From NCBI GenBank assembly GCA_025267735.1, contig CM046294.1, positions 20,084,162 to 20,148,161 on the forward strand: a stretch of 64,000 nt of DNA, written 5' to 3'. Below the pieces are notes generated by a model that did not search any database, was not told the DNA's origin, and worked only from the letters and a program-made list of their open reading frames with translations. Shown here piece after piece: positions 23,038-33,016 of the stretch (its first letter is position 1; the number at the start of each line of letters is the position of its first letter). The DNA is from Mactra quadrangularis (lineage: Eukaryota > Mollusca > Bivalvia > Venerida > Mactridae). The translations under genes and the position numbers were made by a program.

Positions 23038-23458
23038 TGCATTTTATAGTCTAAGTTGCATGCTTACGCACGTTCACCGACTTTACAGCTATTACCCCTG
23101 GTCATTGGGCTAGACTGGTATCTATCTATCAATCTCCCTGGGGAGTCTTTTACTCCGCTTATTAGTGCAGCCGACAAATTGGCGCAACGGAATTATACCA
23201 CCCTCGCAGGTACCCATTTACACCTGGGTGAAGTGAAGCAATCGCGGGTAAATTTCTTGCTCAAGGAAATTAGCAGTGACCCTAGTGGGATTCGAACCCA
23301 GGACCTCTCGATCCCTAAGCGGGCGTCCTACCACTGGACTACTGCTCCATATTTTGTATGTATGTGTCAATGTTTATATGTAAAAAATCAGGGGGTCGAT
23401 CGTGAACAAATTGTCGAAATTTTAAGTTGAAAATCAAGTTATTTATTTTTCTTACGTC
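22580..23458. repeat. inner inverted repeat, left arm (carries a SINE)
   Basis: Reverse complement of 25,701-26,247. Examples are GGATACAATGTTTCATAAAA, AACGTCGCGCTAGTTAAAAC, TTAACAAGCTCGAAACTT, AATTTCGACAATTTGTTCAC (seen inverted) and GGGGGTCGATCGTGAACAAA. The arm is interrupted by a SINE with a TAA-repeat tail (23.00-23.35 kb); without it the two arms are about 535 and 547 bp. Many CGACGT/ACGTCG words are present, an unusual CpG density for this AT-rich window. Confidence 0.9.
23004..23348 (-). mobile_element. tRNA-headed SINE (family A) with TAA-repeat tail
   Basis: On the minus strand the head starts GGAGCAGTAGTCCAGTGGTA at 23,348, with B box GGTTCGAATCC and then TTTCCTTGAGCAAGAAATTT and CACCCAGGTGTAAATGGGTA. 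The tail region keeps GACCAGGGG and TGTAAAGTCGGTGAACG and ends in the (ATA)n microsatellite at 23,004-23,036. It is flanked by ATATTT on both sides (a 6-bp target duplication), and the other arm of the inverted repeat shows the uninserted sequence. The plus-strand frame 23,056-23,430 is an artefact. Confidence 0.92.
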
Positions 23459-23459
23459 A

Positions 23460-25190
23460 ACGTATAATGACATTACGATTCTTTATTCGCTCCCGGGCTT
23501 ATATCTTGGCAACAAATTATTTATATATGGAATATCCGAGTTGTTATGAATTTAATAAAAGCATTTTCTTTGTTAAACATTAATTCTAAAAGGTGTCGTT
23601 ATTTAAAAAAATAGCACTAATTGATATTTAGTTGCTTATATACTTAAAGATCTATGCAAAACGATATTTTGAACGTATAAAAGATAGAATTATAATCACA
23701 ATTATGTTGTTAATAGCGTTAATGATGCTAATTACTATTATTATTGTATAAATACCGTCATTGACGTCTACAACAAAACATTGGCCACATCTAGAGTATC
23801 ATTCGGAACAACCTCGGCGATCATGTACGAGGATATACCTCGGAAATCAGACGTAGTAAAAATCCAACAAGGTTAAAGGTCCGGTGTTAACTCCCTGGCA
23901 AGTAGTAATATTATTGTTTATACATCGACGTGTAAAATCAATATTAACTAAAAATGTGTATGTTTGTTTACTAATTAGCTATAAAACAAGTAAACAACAT
24001 TCAGAAGTCATAGAAAAATGGCCCTGGACTGTCTCTATATACATTGAAACACGTTCACTCGTCATTTTCATGTCAACAATTAATAATAACCTTGTTACAT
24101 GATTATCGCTTCATTACATCAGAACAATATCTCACACGTCGTATTTCTGTGCAGTTCAGACTGCATTACTACAGAAACCAAATTCGTTTTCACTTTATGA
24201 TATCCGAGATTTATCTGCGTAGAAGATCGCCGAGGAAGTTCCGATGGTACAGTTATAACTCCCTCTACCGACCTCTCTCAAAATGCCAATACTCTTCCTA
24301 CAAAACTATTTTAATAGTTTCATATGGTTTGCATATTTTTAAATATGAGAGGCAATTCATTAAACTGACGTGACCCTGGTGCGTAAAAATTCATTTTATG
24401 TATTTTTGAATATATGTTTGTTTATCATAATACTGCATTTTGATCATGGCACTCTTCCTGTCTTCGATTTTAGGTGGTTGGATTTAAAATATTATGATTA
24501 TTTCTAACGGGTACATTGTAATAAGTTCAGAAATATATGAAATGGACATAGCAAATATACCAATTATTCCATTTTAAAGTTTACATTTATTCATTAATAT
24601 TGTTTTCAAATTTCTGTCAAGAACAAAGAAATATTAATTCAATCTCAATACACATAGTTACTTAATTAAATATAGGGAGAGAGACAGGATAGAGCGCCAT
24701 GATCGTGTGACCACATACACGACTCATGCAGGTTGTTTCGTCATCTCATGATGACGAACACAGAAAACAAAGCGTAGCAAAACATCAACAGCTCTGGTAA
24801 CCATGCCATAAAGACTTGGTGTTTGGGAACGACCAGAGCCAGTAAAATGCTTCGCCGGAAAATGGCAAACGCTTGACAAAGTGAACAGCTTGTCTGTTTG
24901 TTACAAGAAAGTCTATAGATCTATATACAAAATATTAATTACAAGGTTTTTAGTTTAATCATACCGTTGTACATAATTTATTAGTATGTCAAAAAAATCG
25001 TACATGGGATTATTTTACTTGAAATTTCATAACTAGCATTAATACGTAATACATAATTTAATTGCATTTTTTAATTAGATAATGCAGTTTATTTGTATTT
25101 GATAGCAACTCACAAAATTTAGGATTCATCTTCCAAAATTATCTTCCCCATATTTAATGTCCTTTTTACAGTATTTAACTATTGTTACAT
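23460..25190. other. unassigned stretch between the inner arms
   Basis: A fragment like the TTCGGAAC element lies at 23.80-23.87 kb (ATTCGGAACAACCTCGGCGA). CTCATGATGACGAACACAG and AACGACCAGAGCCAGTAAAA at 24.74-24.85 kb look less AT-rich than the surroundings but do not form an open, splice-flanked exon. Confidence 0.4.
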
Positions 25191-25199
25191 GCTCTGACC

Positions 25200-25300
25200 C
25201 TTAGGACCCAAATAGCTCAATCGGCTAAGGGGAAGGAAGGGAAATGAACATATGGAATGAAAAGTTCAAGAGGTGGCTGGTTCGAATCCTAGCAAATGCC
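25200..25300 (+). mobile_element. tRNA-like remnant (SINE head or tRNA pseudogene)
   Basis: AATAGCTCAATCGGCTAAGG resembles an A-box region, and GGTTCGAATCCTAGCAAATG fits a B box plus 3' stem. The distance between them is about 30 bp longer than in a real tRNA, because of a GGAAGGAAGGGAAATG-type insertion, so a functional tRNA is unlikely. Confidence 0.45.
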
Positions 25301-25700
25301 TAAATTTTTATTTTTATATTTTATTTTTTATTATATATCTATATTTTATTTTATATATATTTACGTATTAAGAGGTAACATTGACATGTTGAGATATAAA
25401 TTATAATCTTAATATTCTAAAATGAATAGTGTTATGTTTACGTTTTATTATGGTTACTTTAAGCTGTACATGTATTTGACATACAATTACACAATCATGT
25501 ATCATTATTTGAATAATGGAAATATAAGATAAATATTTCAAAATGCATTTGTTTTATTCATTTTTTAATGAGATATTTTATTATATTAGTCCAGTACCAT
25601 GATATGCGTGTCATCATTACATCAGATGTAATCCAAAACAATGCTTTACCATAATGATTACGCTGTTAGACATTGTAAATTATAACGTTTCAAACTGAGG

Positions 25701-26247
25701 TCGACGTAAGAAAAAAATCCATAACTTGATTTTCAACTTAAAATTTCGACAATTTGTTCACGATCGACCCCCTGATTTTTTACATATACTCATTGATACA
25801 TACATACAAAATATATTGTTTAAAATAAAAAATGTATGTCACAGGCTTAATTATCACGATAAGCTAAAACATATGAGGCGTGTAGACATAAAACGACGTT
25901 AATTTTTACGACGATTTTTTTTATTGTTTTCTTAACGTTACGTTGTCGTTAAGTAGCTCTTTAGCAAACCTGATACCAATTGTAAGCAAAATTCTCTGTG
26001 CATACAATGATGTATTTTTTTAAAATAAGTTTCGAGCTTGTTAACACATTAAAACGTCGTTTTAACTAGCGCGACGTTTTCTACACGTGTTTTATACGTG
26101 TGACGATCACACGTAGTTGCCATGGTGACGTCGTGATGAAAATGAAAATATTTGACATATTTATAAAATACAATTGTGACTCTACATGTACACCGACTTT
26201 CGTGAAGTTTGACTGACTTTTGATTTTTATGAAACATTGTATCCACC
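25701..26247. repeat. inner inverted repeat, right arm (uninterrupted)
   Basis: Partner of the 22.58-23.46-kb arm, about 2.2 kb away in opposite orientation. It reads AACAATATATTTTGTATG (on its reverse strand) straight through the point where the left arm has the SINE, so it preserves the empty site. Both arms are non-coding; the short frames at 22,303-22,998 and 26,049-26,246 are shadows. Confidence 0.9.
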
Positions 26248-26821
26248 TACCTTAAGTTCAGTACTACAAACGTGGATTTTTTCTACGTTACATACGTGTT
26301 GTTGTAGATCTTTTATTTGAATTAATTTGAGGAATGAAAAATCATGTTCAAGATGAGAACATCTTGCATTTCACAATGTTTATTTACCTATAATCGTGGA
26401 CTTTTAAACTAAACACTGGGGTTGATTAAAATATTTTACGTTACATAAAAATCAAACTAACTTTGATGATTACCTACTACTATATACCATATCAAGTTCT
26501 GCTCATACAGTCGCGATGAAGTATAAATATTCTTGGCAAAAATTGATGATCAATCAACTGACATATCGCTACTGACAGTTGATGGAGTGTCTGAGATTTA
26601 TAACTTGTCTATATATATATAGTTGATTTTGGCAGACATCTTACTGCTGGATGGCATCGATCTTCAATGTATAAATTTGTTTTGGATTGCCACACGTCTA
26701 GCAATAAGCTGTTAAGATCGACGAGTTGCGTTCTTTTTTAAAGTAATCGAAGGTTGAGCGATGTAAGGTGTTGTCAGACATTGATAAAGTTTAATAAGTG
26801 ATCTAAAATATTATGAATGTA

Positions 26822-27082
26822 TAGTCCGATTTTATCCGGTGAGCCGTGACTGCACTTCTGTATTTTTAGAAGTTTGGAACATTCCCACAAAAAAGGTAAC
26901 GCAACTTGCTAAATCAGCTGTTATAACATGGGACATATTATTTCCAGACTGTGTCATTTCCGAAGATGTTTATTAGTATACAATAGTTTGATCTTTTTTT
27001 CAATGTTGTACTAACTGGTTATACCTTTTGTCAATGATTGGACATTTCCAACTTTTACGGCTCACCGAATAAACTCAGACTA
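26822..27082. mobile_element. MITE with TA target site
   Basis: Left end TAGTCCGATTTTATCCGGTG followed by AGCCGT; right end ACGGCTCACCGAATAAACTC followed by AGACTA. These are inverted repeats of about 26 bp with a few mismatches. TA flanks both sides (26,820-26,821 and 27,083-27,084), as expected for Tc1/mariner-type elements. The 261-bp interior is non-coding. Confidence 0.8.
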
Positions 27083-27626
27083 TAGACTGTTAGTTTATAC
27101 CGACAACAAACGTGGTCTATGACTTTGTTACAATTTGTTTTACTAGAAAACACCAATTCTTTGGTCCTTTTTTTAATTGTATGTATTCCTTATGCTGAAC
27201 TTATTTAACCATTTTAATATGACATAAATGCTTTATATCGAATGACAACCTTGCATTATGTCCTTACGCTCCCCTCGCAATCCAGTGAATATAGTTACAT
27301 TCACACGAGTAAATCTTTCGAGCGATGCAAAGGAGAGTACAATCTCCGTAAACAGATATCCTGTAGAGCGTTGTCGTACAGGATCTCTACTTTCTCCGTG
27401 GAAGGTCACGTCGAGATGAACTTTGTTTCGACCAATCAATGCGTAGCTTTCATCTAGACGAAAACACTATTAATCACATTTTGATTTCGTAATTTCTATT
27501 TTTAGACCAAGTTTTGCATGCTAATTTAACAGCGGTATTATTCACAGTCTGCGATTGGGCGGCTCACTTCAAATTGCGTGACGTAGACGATGTAAACTAG
27601 TTACGTATCATAACAATTTCGTCATG

Positions 27627-27744
27627 AATATTATGATGAGAAAAGGTCGCCTGAACGTGACCTTCGTTTGAAAAAGGCCAGATCTAAATTAGCGAGTATG
27701 CGAGCGGAAAATTTTAGATCGGGTTTTAGTCAGATTGAGAAGAG
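27627..27744. repeat. outer inverted repeat, right arm
   Basis: Reverse-complement partner of 20,636-20,746. Flanking sequence on the inner sides (20.75-21.09 and 27.28-27.62 kb) did not look alike, so the repeat is confined to about 110-120 bp. Confidence 0.85.
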
Positions 27745-27924
27745 TATTATGTCCTATGTTATGTAAATGAATGTTTAGTCAATCTATGGTGGTATCTATT
27801 ATTACTTCTTCTATTCACATTGCACTGACAACACATGCTGCACCGCTCTGTAAATATCTATTATAGTATTTCCATGGTATTATACTTCTAAATTTATACT
27901 TGCCGTCCACAATTATCGTGTTTA

Positions 27925-28012
27925 TGGCAACCAAGGAATTCAATTGTAACAACGAAAATATTTGTGTATATGGTAACTTAGGAATTCAATTGTAACAAAG
28001 ATAATAAGAATA
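27925..28012. repeat. 42-bp tandem duplication
   Basis: TATGGCAACCAAGGAATTCA with ATTGTAACAACGA, then TATGGTAACTTAGGAATTCA with ATTGTAACAAAGA: two adjacent copies with a few differences. Confidence 0.8.
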
Positions 28013-28129
28013 TTATAGGTAATAATAAAAAATAATAACATGAAATATGTATTTAATGTAGGTTACATACAGCATACATCACATTATGTAAAATACGTCA
28101 CAAACCTAGTTACAGTTTATTCATACATC

Positions 28130-28250
28130 TCTCCTACCACTGATTCTAAATCTTTTTGGACAGTTGTCAGTCACTGATGAAAGTATGTGCCTAGTCACTA
28201 GTTAACAATTAAATCCAGAGATTTGCTCTGTCTAGGAACATGAGAAGAAT
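28130..28250 (+). mobile_element. SINE family C body
   Basis: Contains TGGACAGTTGTCAGTCACTG, ATGAAAGTATG, CTAGTTAACAATTAAATCCA and GAGATTTGCTCTGTC, the order seen in the copies at 10.95 and 16.26 kb. Confidence 0.7.
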
Positions 28251-29100
28251 AAACCTAACAAAAATATAATAATCACAAATATCGTTTATATTAGTTATGA
28301 CTTTCTTCGTCATTCAACATTTTCGTACCCAGAGGACACTGAGATCCTCGATTTATTGAGATTAATTATCTAGAAACTTGATATCCTGTGGGTACCAGAA
28401 TGTCTGAAAAAACCGGTCGGTTTTAGATAATAGAAAACGATAACGAAATAAAGACACATGATAATATGAAAGTAATATTATCGTAAGTATTTTATAATAT
28501 TGATAAAGTGAATTTTGATATATTTTTCAAGAACTGTAAAGTTGTTCCATGGTTTATTTCAGCACGTACTTTATTTTAAACATTAATGCAAAAATAAAAG
28601 AGAGTAATTCAAAACGATACCGTTTTGCGAGTTTGGTCGCATGTAATAAAATTCATCATTGGAACATTTCAAATTTAATTGATATATACATAGTAAGTAC
28701 AAGTAAGTGTCATATTAAGTATGAAACAAATACTACAGTTGTATTTTACCTTGTAGTTAATTTTAAGCCAATTCATGTGGTAAAAATTATCCATTGTTGG
28801 TTACCAGTGAATGTTTAAATGTGCTACATGTGTAATATACAAATAATGACAATGTATATATGTTTTGATTTAACCCCCGACACAGTTATACCGGTAACAC
28901 TTTAATTCCAACCAAGACATTTCTATCTAGATAAGTTGATTTAGTCTTTCCAGGATATCATGTTTTAATAACGTATTTTATGTAGTTAACTTGACCAAAA
29001 TTCCAAGGCCTTGTAAGACCTTGTTTCTCTTGATTATCGTAATCGACCTCATTTGAGATTTAGAAAGCCCCTTTTCTCAAAAATTTCACTCTCTATGTAT
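28250..29100. other. non-coding stretch, nothing recognised
   Basis: Intronic AT-rich DNA. The short frame 28,549-28,818 has no supporting signal. Confidence 0.35.
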
Positions 29101-29105
29101 GGGTT

Positions 29106-29195
29106 GACACACAGGCGGCCGACACGGTCCCGAAGCAAATACACTATATGTATATATAGTGTTTTTGCTTTGAGACCGCGCCGGCCCCCTGTGCT
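29106..29195. repeat. GC-rich 90-bp hairpin
   Basis: CACACAGGCGGCCG pairs with CGGCCCCCTGTGC, CGGTCCCGAAGCAAA with TTTGCTTTGAGACCG, and ACACTATAT with ATATAGTGT, around a 4-base loop GTAT. It is far more GC-rich than its surroundings. It could be a miniature transposon or fold as a transcribed hairpin. Confidence 0.8.
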
Positions 29196-29892
29196 TTATC
29201 ATAAGTCCAAATATATTTATCTACTCCGATGTTTTATATAAATTCATGGCTGACATCCAGTGAGATATTTATGTCAGCTAAGTTGTAGTTGCTCTTTAGG
29301 AATGTGTTAAATTTAATGTGTTTCTTAATTATTCATGACATTAGTTAGTGAACGGATTTTTATCAATTGTCACATCACAGATTTTGATAAAGATTCTAGC
29401 GCGTCCCCTTTGGCAACGAAAAATCCGTTTTATAAAATTCGCTACATGCATAAATCGTGTTTTTTGCTAAAATTCACTAAAATTATCGATTACATCAATC
29501 CTCTAATAAAAAGGCTAATTGATATCGTTTAAGGCATTTGATTAAAGCAGTCACTGGTTAGCATCCTCAGTTATTGATTAAACACGACAATCCATATTTT
29601 AACTCGGGAAGGATGATAATCGTAATTGAAATCAGTCAACATCTAATAGAATTCATCACATAGTTAGTCATCCCTTTTATAGAAGAATCATTATTTATGC
29701 ATGTAGACTATCGTAAAATGTTGACCAATAAATGCTTATCTCACATGATGGTGTCGAAAATTTTGTTCCTTTGCAAATACCTTGAAACTTGGATGACGTC
29801 ACGTCCGGTAAAGTTATTAAGTTTCATTAGAAAACGATGAATTTTATTTTCGTTGATAATAGAACTGTAGAGTATATAAATCATAATAAAGA

Positions 29893-30012
29893 TTTCTGGA
29901 GGTGTATATGGGTCTTTCTACCCCTCGAAGCCACATATAACTCCACGACTAACGCCCCAGGGTCATATGTACCTTCGGGGTAGGAGAATCCATATACACC
30001 GTCAAAGAATCG
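29893..30012. repeat. 110-bp inverted-repeat element
   Basis: GATTTCTGGAGGTGTATATG with G matches, inverted, CCATATACACCGTCAAAGAA. The inner arms TCTACCCCTCGAAG and CTTCGGGGTAGG also pair. It is a likely short MITE; the flanking bases do not give an unambiguous target duplication. Confidence 0.75.
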
Positions 30013-30014
30013 TT

Positions 30015-30795
30015 ATAAATAATTAAATACTTACCCATCTTTAGAATAATTTTTAGTTTCAATGCATGCGTTAGCAGGACTATCTAAAAGTGACATCATA
30101 TTGTGATCTTGATATATATAATTTTTATATATGATGCACATGATCTTTCACGACTGTTTTGCGTATTATTAACACAACAGAACATATATGTTAATACATA
30201 TTTGTACAAAATGATTTTATCACAAGTTAGGAAGCAATTGCAACCCAATAGTAAAACATGTCATTTAATTGAATTAAATATCTGATGTTGCAATTGCACA
30301 AATTATTTTGAAATGAGATGACAAACATTCCTATGAAAATATAAGTTTTTCACAATTGCGCTGGTAAAACACAATTAGTATGGCCCGCTGTTCAACACTT
30401 AAAGTAAATATTAAAATACATTTTAATTGAGCTAACGTCTCTAGTTAATTATGTTGTGGTTTTGAATTAATGATAAAAATGCCTTAAGAGTGCATTATTG
30501 ACATTAATATCAACAAAAGTGAATATCATTTTACGTTGGAATTAATATTCTCAGGTTTTTCTCTCACAAATAGTTCTATGTGTCAAATGTCTTCCATTGA
30601 TTTTGAAAATGATGATGTACTTTAACTTGATGCTATTTTAACATGACGATTGTGGACGTGCAATATAGGGAATAATCAAGCAATTATTGTTCCTTGAATT
30701 TATCATAAATTGAGGAAAACACTAATTGAAACCATTTTATTAATCTTAATTGCGTCGTAGAAACGTGTTTTCAGACATTTCAATTTAATATATCG
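30015..30795. other. non-coding intronic stretch
   Basis: AT-rich, no feature recognised. The frame 30,103-30,285 is not supported. Confidence 0.35.
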
Positions 30796-30798
30796 ATT

Positions 30799-30964
30799 CA
30801 GTCTATGAAATTAGGATATGAAAGTGGTTTTCCAAACAGGTCATTCTAGCAGCTAGCACTATATCTTGTTTGTAGAAACTAGGTTGTCCAAAAGTGAGTG
30901 TTGGTTGCCCGAAATAGAAATGGGTTGCCCCGTGCAACCGGACACCCTCTTATTTCGTAGACTG
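30799..30964. mobile_element. CAGTCTA MITE, copy upstream of exon b
   Basis: Ends CAGTCTATGAAATTAGGATA and TATTTCGTAGACTG are inverted repeats. The interior has GGTCATTCTAGCAGCTAGCA, GGTTGCCCG and GCAACCGGACACC. A sister copy is at 31,249-31,420, on the other side of the 31.0-31.2-kb exon. ATT flanks both sides, but this is too short to be convincing. Confidence 0.85.
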
Positions 30965-31002
30965 ATTACTTCATAAAAGATTAATGAATATATAATTTAC
31001 AG

Positions 31003-31206
31003 AGTCAACCAGCCTCCAAAGCTGGAAGCGATTCTCAAATAAATAGAAATGGTAGATCGCAACCTTCCCCTTCACAAAATTCACCACAGCACTGTAGCGA
31101 TCAAAAACAACTTATACCGATGCACACAGATGACCAATGCCCGGAGAGAAGTAGCTCGCATGGATCTCTTGCTTACATAGATGAGGAGACGTGTAACAAA
31201 GTGAAG
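31003..31206 (+). CDS. unrecognised Ser/Asn-rich protein, exon b
   Basis: Acceptor ATAATTTACAG ends at 31,002; donor AAG|GTACAG follows 31,206. 204 bases, 68 codons, phase 0 at both ends, joining exon a (…KASRQ) to SQPASKAGSDSQ and exon c at ACSHNSGSD. It is rich in Ser, Gln, Asn and Pro (SQPSPSQNSPQH), with an acidic end YIDEETCNKVK, and is likely disordered. The coding frame ignores the repeats on either side. Two copies of one MITE sit 38 bp before and 42 bp after the exon. No domain is recognised. Because its length is a multiple of three, the exon could be skipped without changing frame. Confidence 0.78.
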
Positions 31207-31248
31207 GTACAGTAGACAATATACTAACAACTATCGGTATTTGTATAG

Positions 31249-31420
31249 CAGTCTACGAAATTTGGATATGAAAATAATTGCCTGAACAGGTCATTTTAGC
31301 AGCTAGCACTATACGAGTATATTGTTTGTAGATATTTGGTTGCCTTAAAGAAATTTTTGATTGCCCGAACAAGAAATTGGTTGACCCGGGCAACCGGACA
31401 CCAAGTAACTTCATAGACTG
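31249..31420. mobile_element. CAGTCTA MITE, copy downstream of exon b
   Basis: Ends CAGTCTACGAAATTTGGATA and AACTTCATAGACTG. It shares GCAGCTAGCACTATA, GATTGCCCG and GGGCAACCGGACACC with the 30.8-kb copy. GTATAG occurs on both sides (31,243-31,248 and 31,421-31,426), which may be a 6-bp target duplication. Short relatives are at 52.54-52.59 and 54.68-54.71 kb. Confidence 0.85.
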
Positions 31421-31659
31421 GTATAGTAAAATACGGTTGAATAGTTGTACTTTCATTGATAGCAAAGTTTTATGGTTTGGTCGGTCATAATAATGGCTGT
31501 AATCGAACTTCTGAATGAAAATGTAGACGACTCTGCATCTTGTACTTGTACTGAATGTTTACAGCGTTTATTGTCGATTGTTTCAGCGGCATACCATGAT
31601 AAGGCCATGCCATATCGGAATTTTGTTTAGCGTCCGCTTGCGCGTAGGTTTTAGAGTCC

Positions 31660-32025
31660 TCAATCAAATAAAAAAACAAAATTGTTGGTGGAATTTTCTT
31701 AAATTATTCTGTTGTTCCAGGATTCGATAACTGATTTTCTCAGGAAATACTGATAGTTTCTTGTTTCTGTGTATTGATTAATGAAAATGTACATGTGTAT
31801 GTTCTATATACCTTTTTTATAGAATTACTTTAATCTCACATTAATGCCATAAACATTCATGTACTACCAAGTACTTATTTGTGTGAATACTAGCTGGGGT
31901 GGACATGTGTTTTCTTTCTCGGTTTGTGTGTTTTTGTGAATAGATACCTAGGTTTGTCAAATTTGAGTTGACGCTTAACAGAATTCCAATTTGGTATGGC
32001 CTAATCGTACAAAATGCATTTTATC
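31660..32025 (+). repeat. dispersed repeat R1, copy 2
   Basis: Second copy of the repeat at 1.46-1.83 kb, almost identical across the TACCTAGGTTTGTCAAATTT block. It lies in the intron between the 31.0-kb and 33.0-kb exons of the plus-strand gene. No coding potential is evident. Confidence 0.75.
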
Positions 32026-32029
32026 TCAC

Positions 32030-33016
32030 TGCTGAACCAGTTTAGACAATCGATTAAATCGCGAAAAAAAATCATCACATGCTTAAATTTGGTAATTAAA
32101 CTAGTTATTTCGAAGCTTCACCAATTTCCCTTAATAATATTTTATATCTTCATTCTCAAAGAGATGTTTTGAGGTGCCGAGAAACACACTTTGTATCAAT
32201 ATTTTGCCTCATTTCTTATTTTTAGAGGTTTAAAACTTTAAGATATAAAGAAAGGTATTTTTGAACTGTTAACTATTCACGTTTTCAACCATTTGACATT
32301 TACTTATAAAGAATGGGTGCTTATAATAGTAAAAAAAATAATCGCATTTCTTTTTTCTGTAAAAAACATGTCTATACTATAACATAATCTGGACTTATCA
32401 GACAGACAACGTGTGTAATGTTATTTTGTAGAATTGATCTCAAGTTTTGTTATTTCGCTTCTAGCGCCTAAAAGACAGATATAACACTTTTGATACACCC
32501 AGGAAACTTAGCTGATTCCGAAATCTGAATAATTTATTTCTTTTCCATCACCATTTTCTCTCTGTTTTCTAATATGAAGCATGAAACCCGTCATTTCTAC
32601 CCATTGCAATTTCTACTTTAGCACGTTTGAAAGATTCAACCTTACACATTCCAAGCTCCTATTTCTTTATTTTCACATTTTATTATATTATCTTTGTATT
32701 CTTTAGAGAAATAGAAAAATAACACCCAGAATAATTCACTTGCGAATAGTTTATATGCATCAAATAAGTACGAGCTGTCGTACATGTTCGATTCATGTAA
32801 TAGAAAAGCAATTTAACCAACGTGTATTGGTGTATTCCATCTTCAAGTGTCTTTTATTATAAAGATCTGATATGGCAACTATAACACAAGTATATTTTCG
32901 TACGTTCCAACTTCTCCAAAATCTATACCGTATCAACATTGTCTTTTTTATTAAATATATGAAAATCGTTAACATTATTTGAGGTGTGTTGAAACTTATC
33001 ATGTTTTATTTATCAG
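32030..33016. other. non-coding intronic stretch
   Basis: AT-rich intron before exon c. Its 3' end shows a T-rich tract (ATGTTTTATTTATCAG) serving as the splice acceptor. Confidence 0.6.

Noticed and set aside
20636..27744. A single 7-kb palindrome or giant foldback transposon
   Set aside because: Sequence between the outer and inner arms did not match on the two sides, so a continuous palindrome is not supported.
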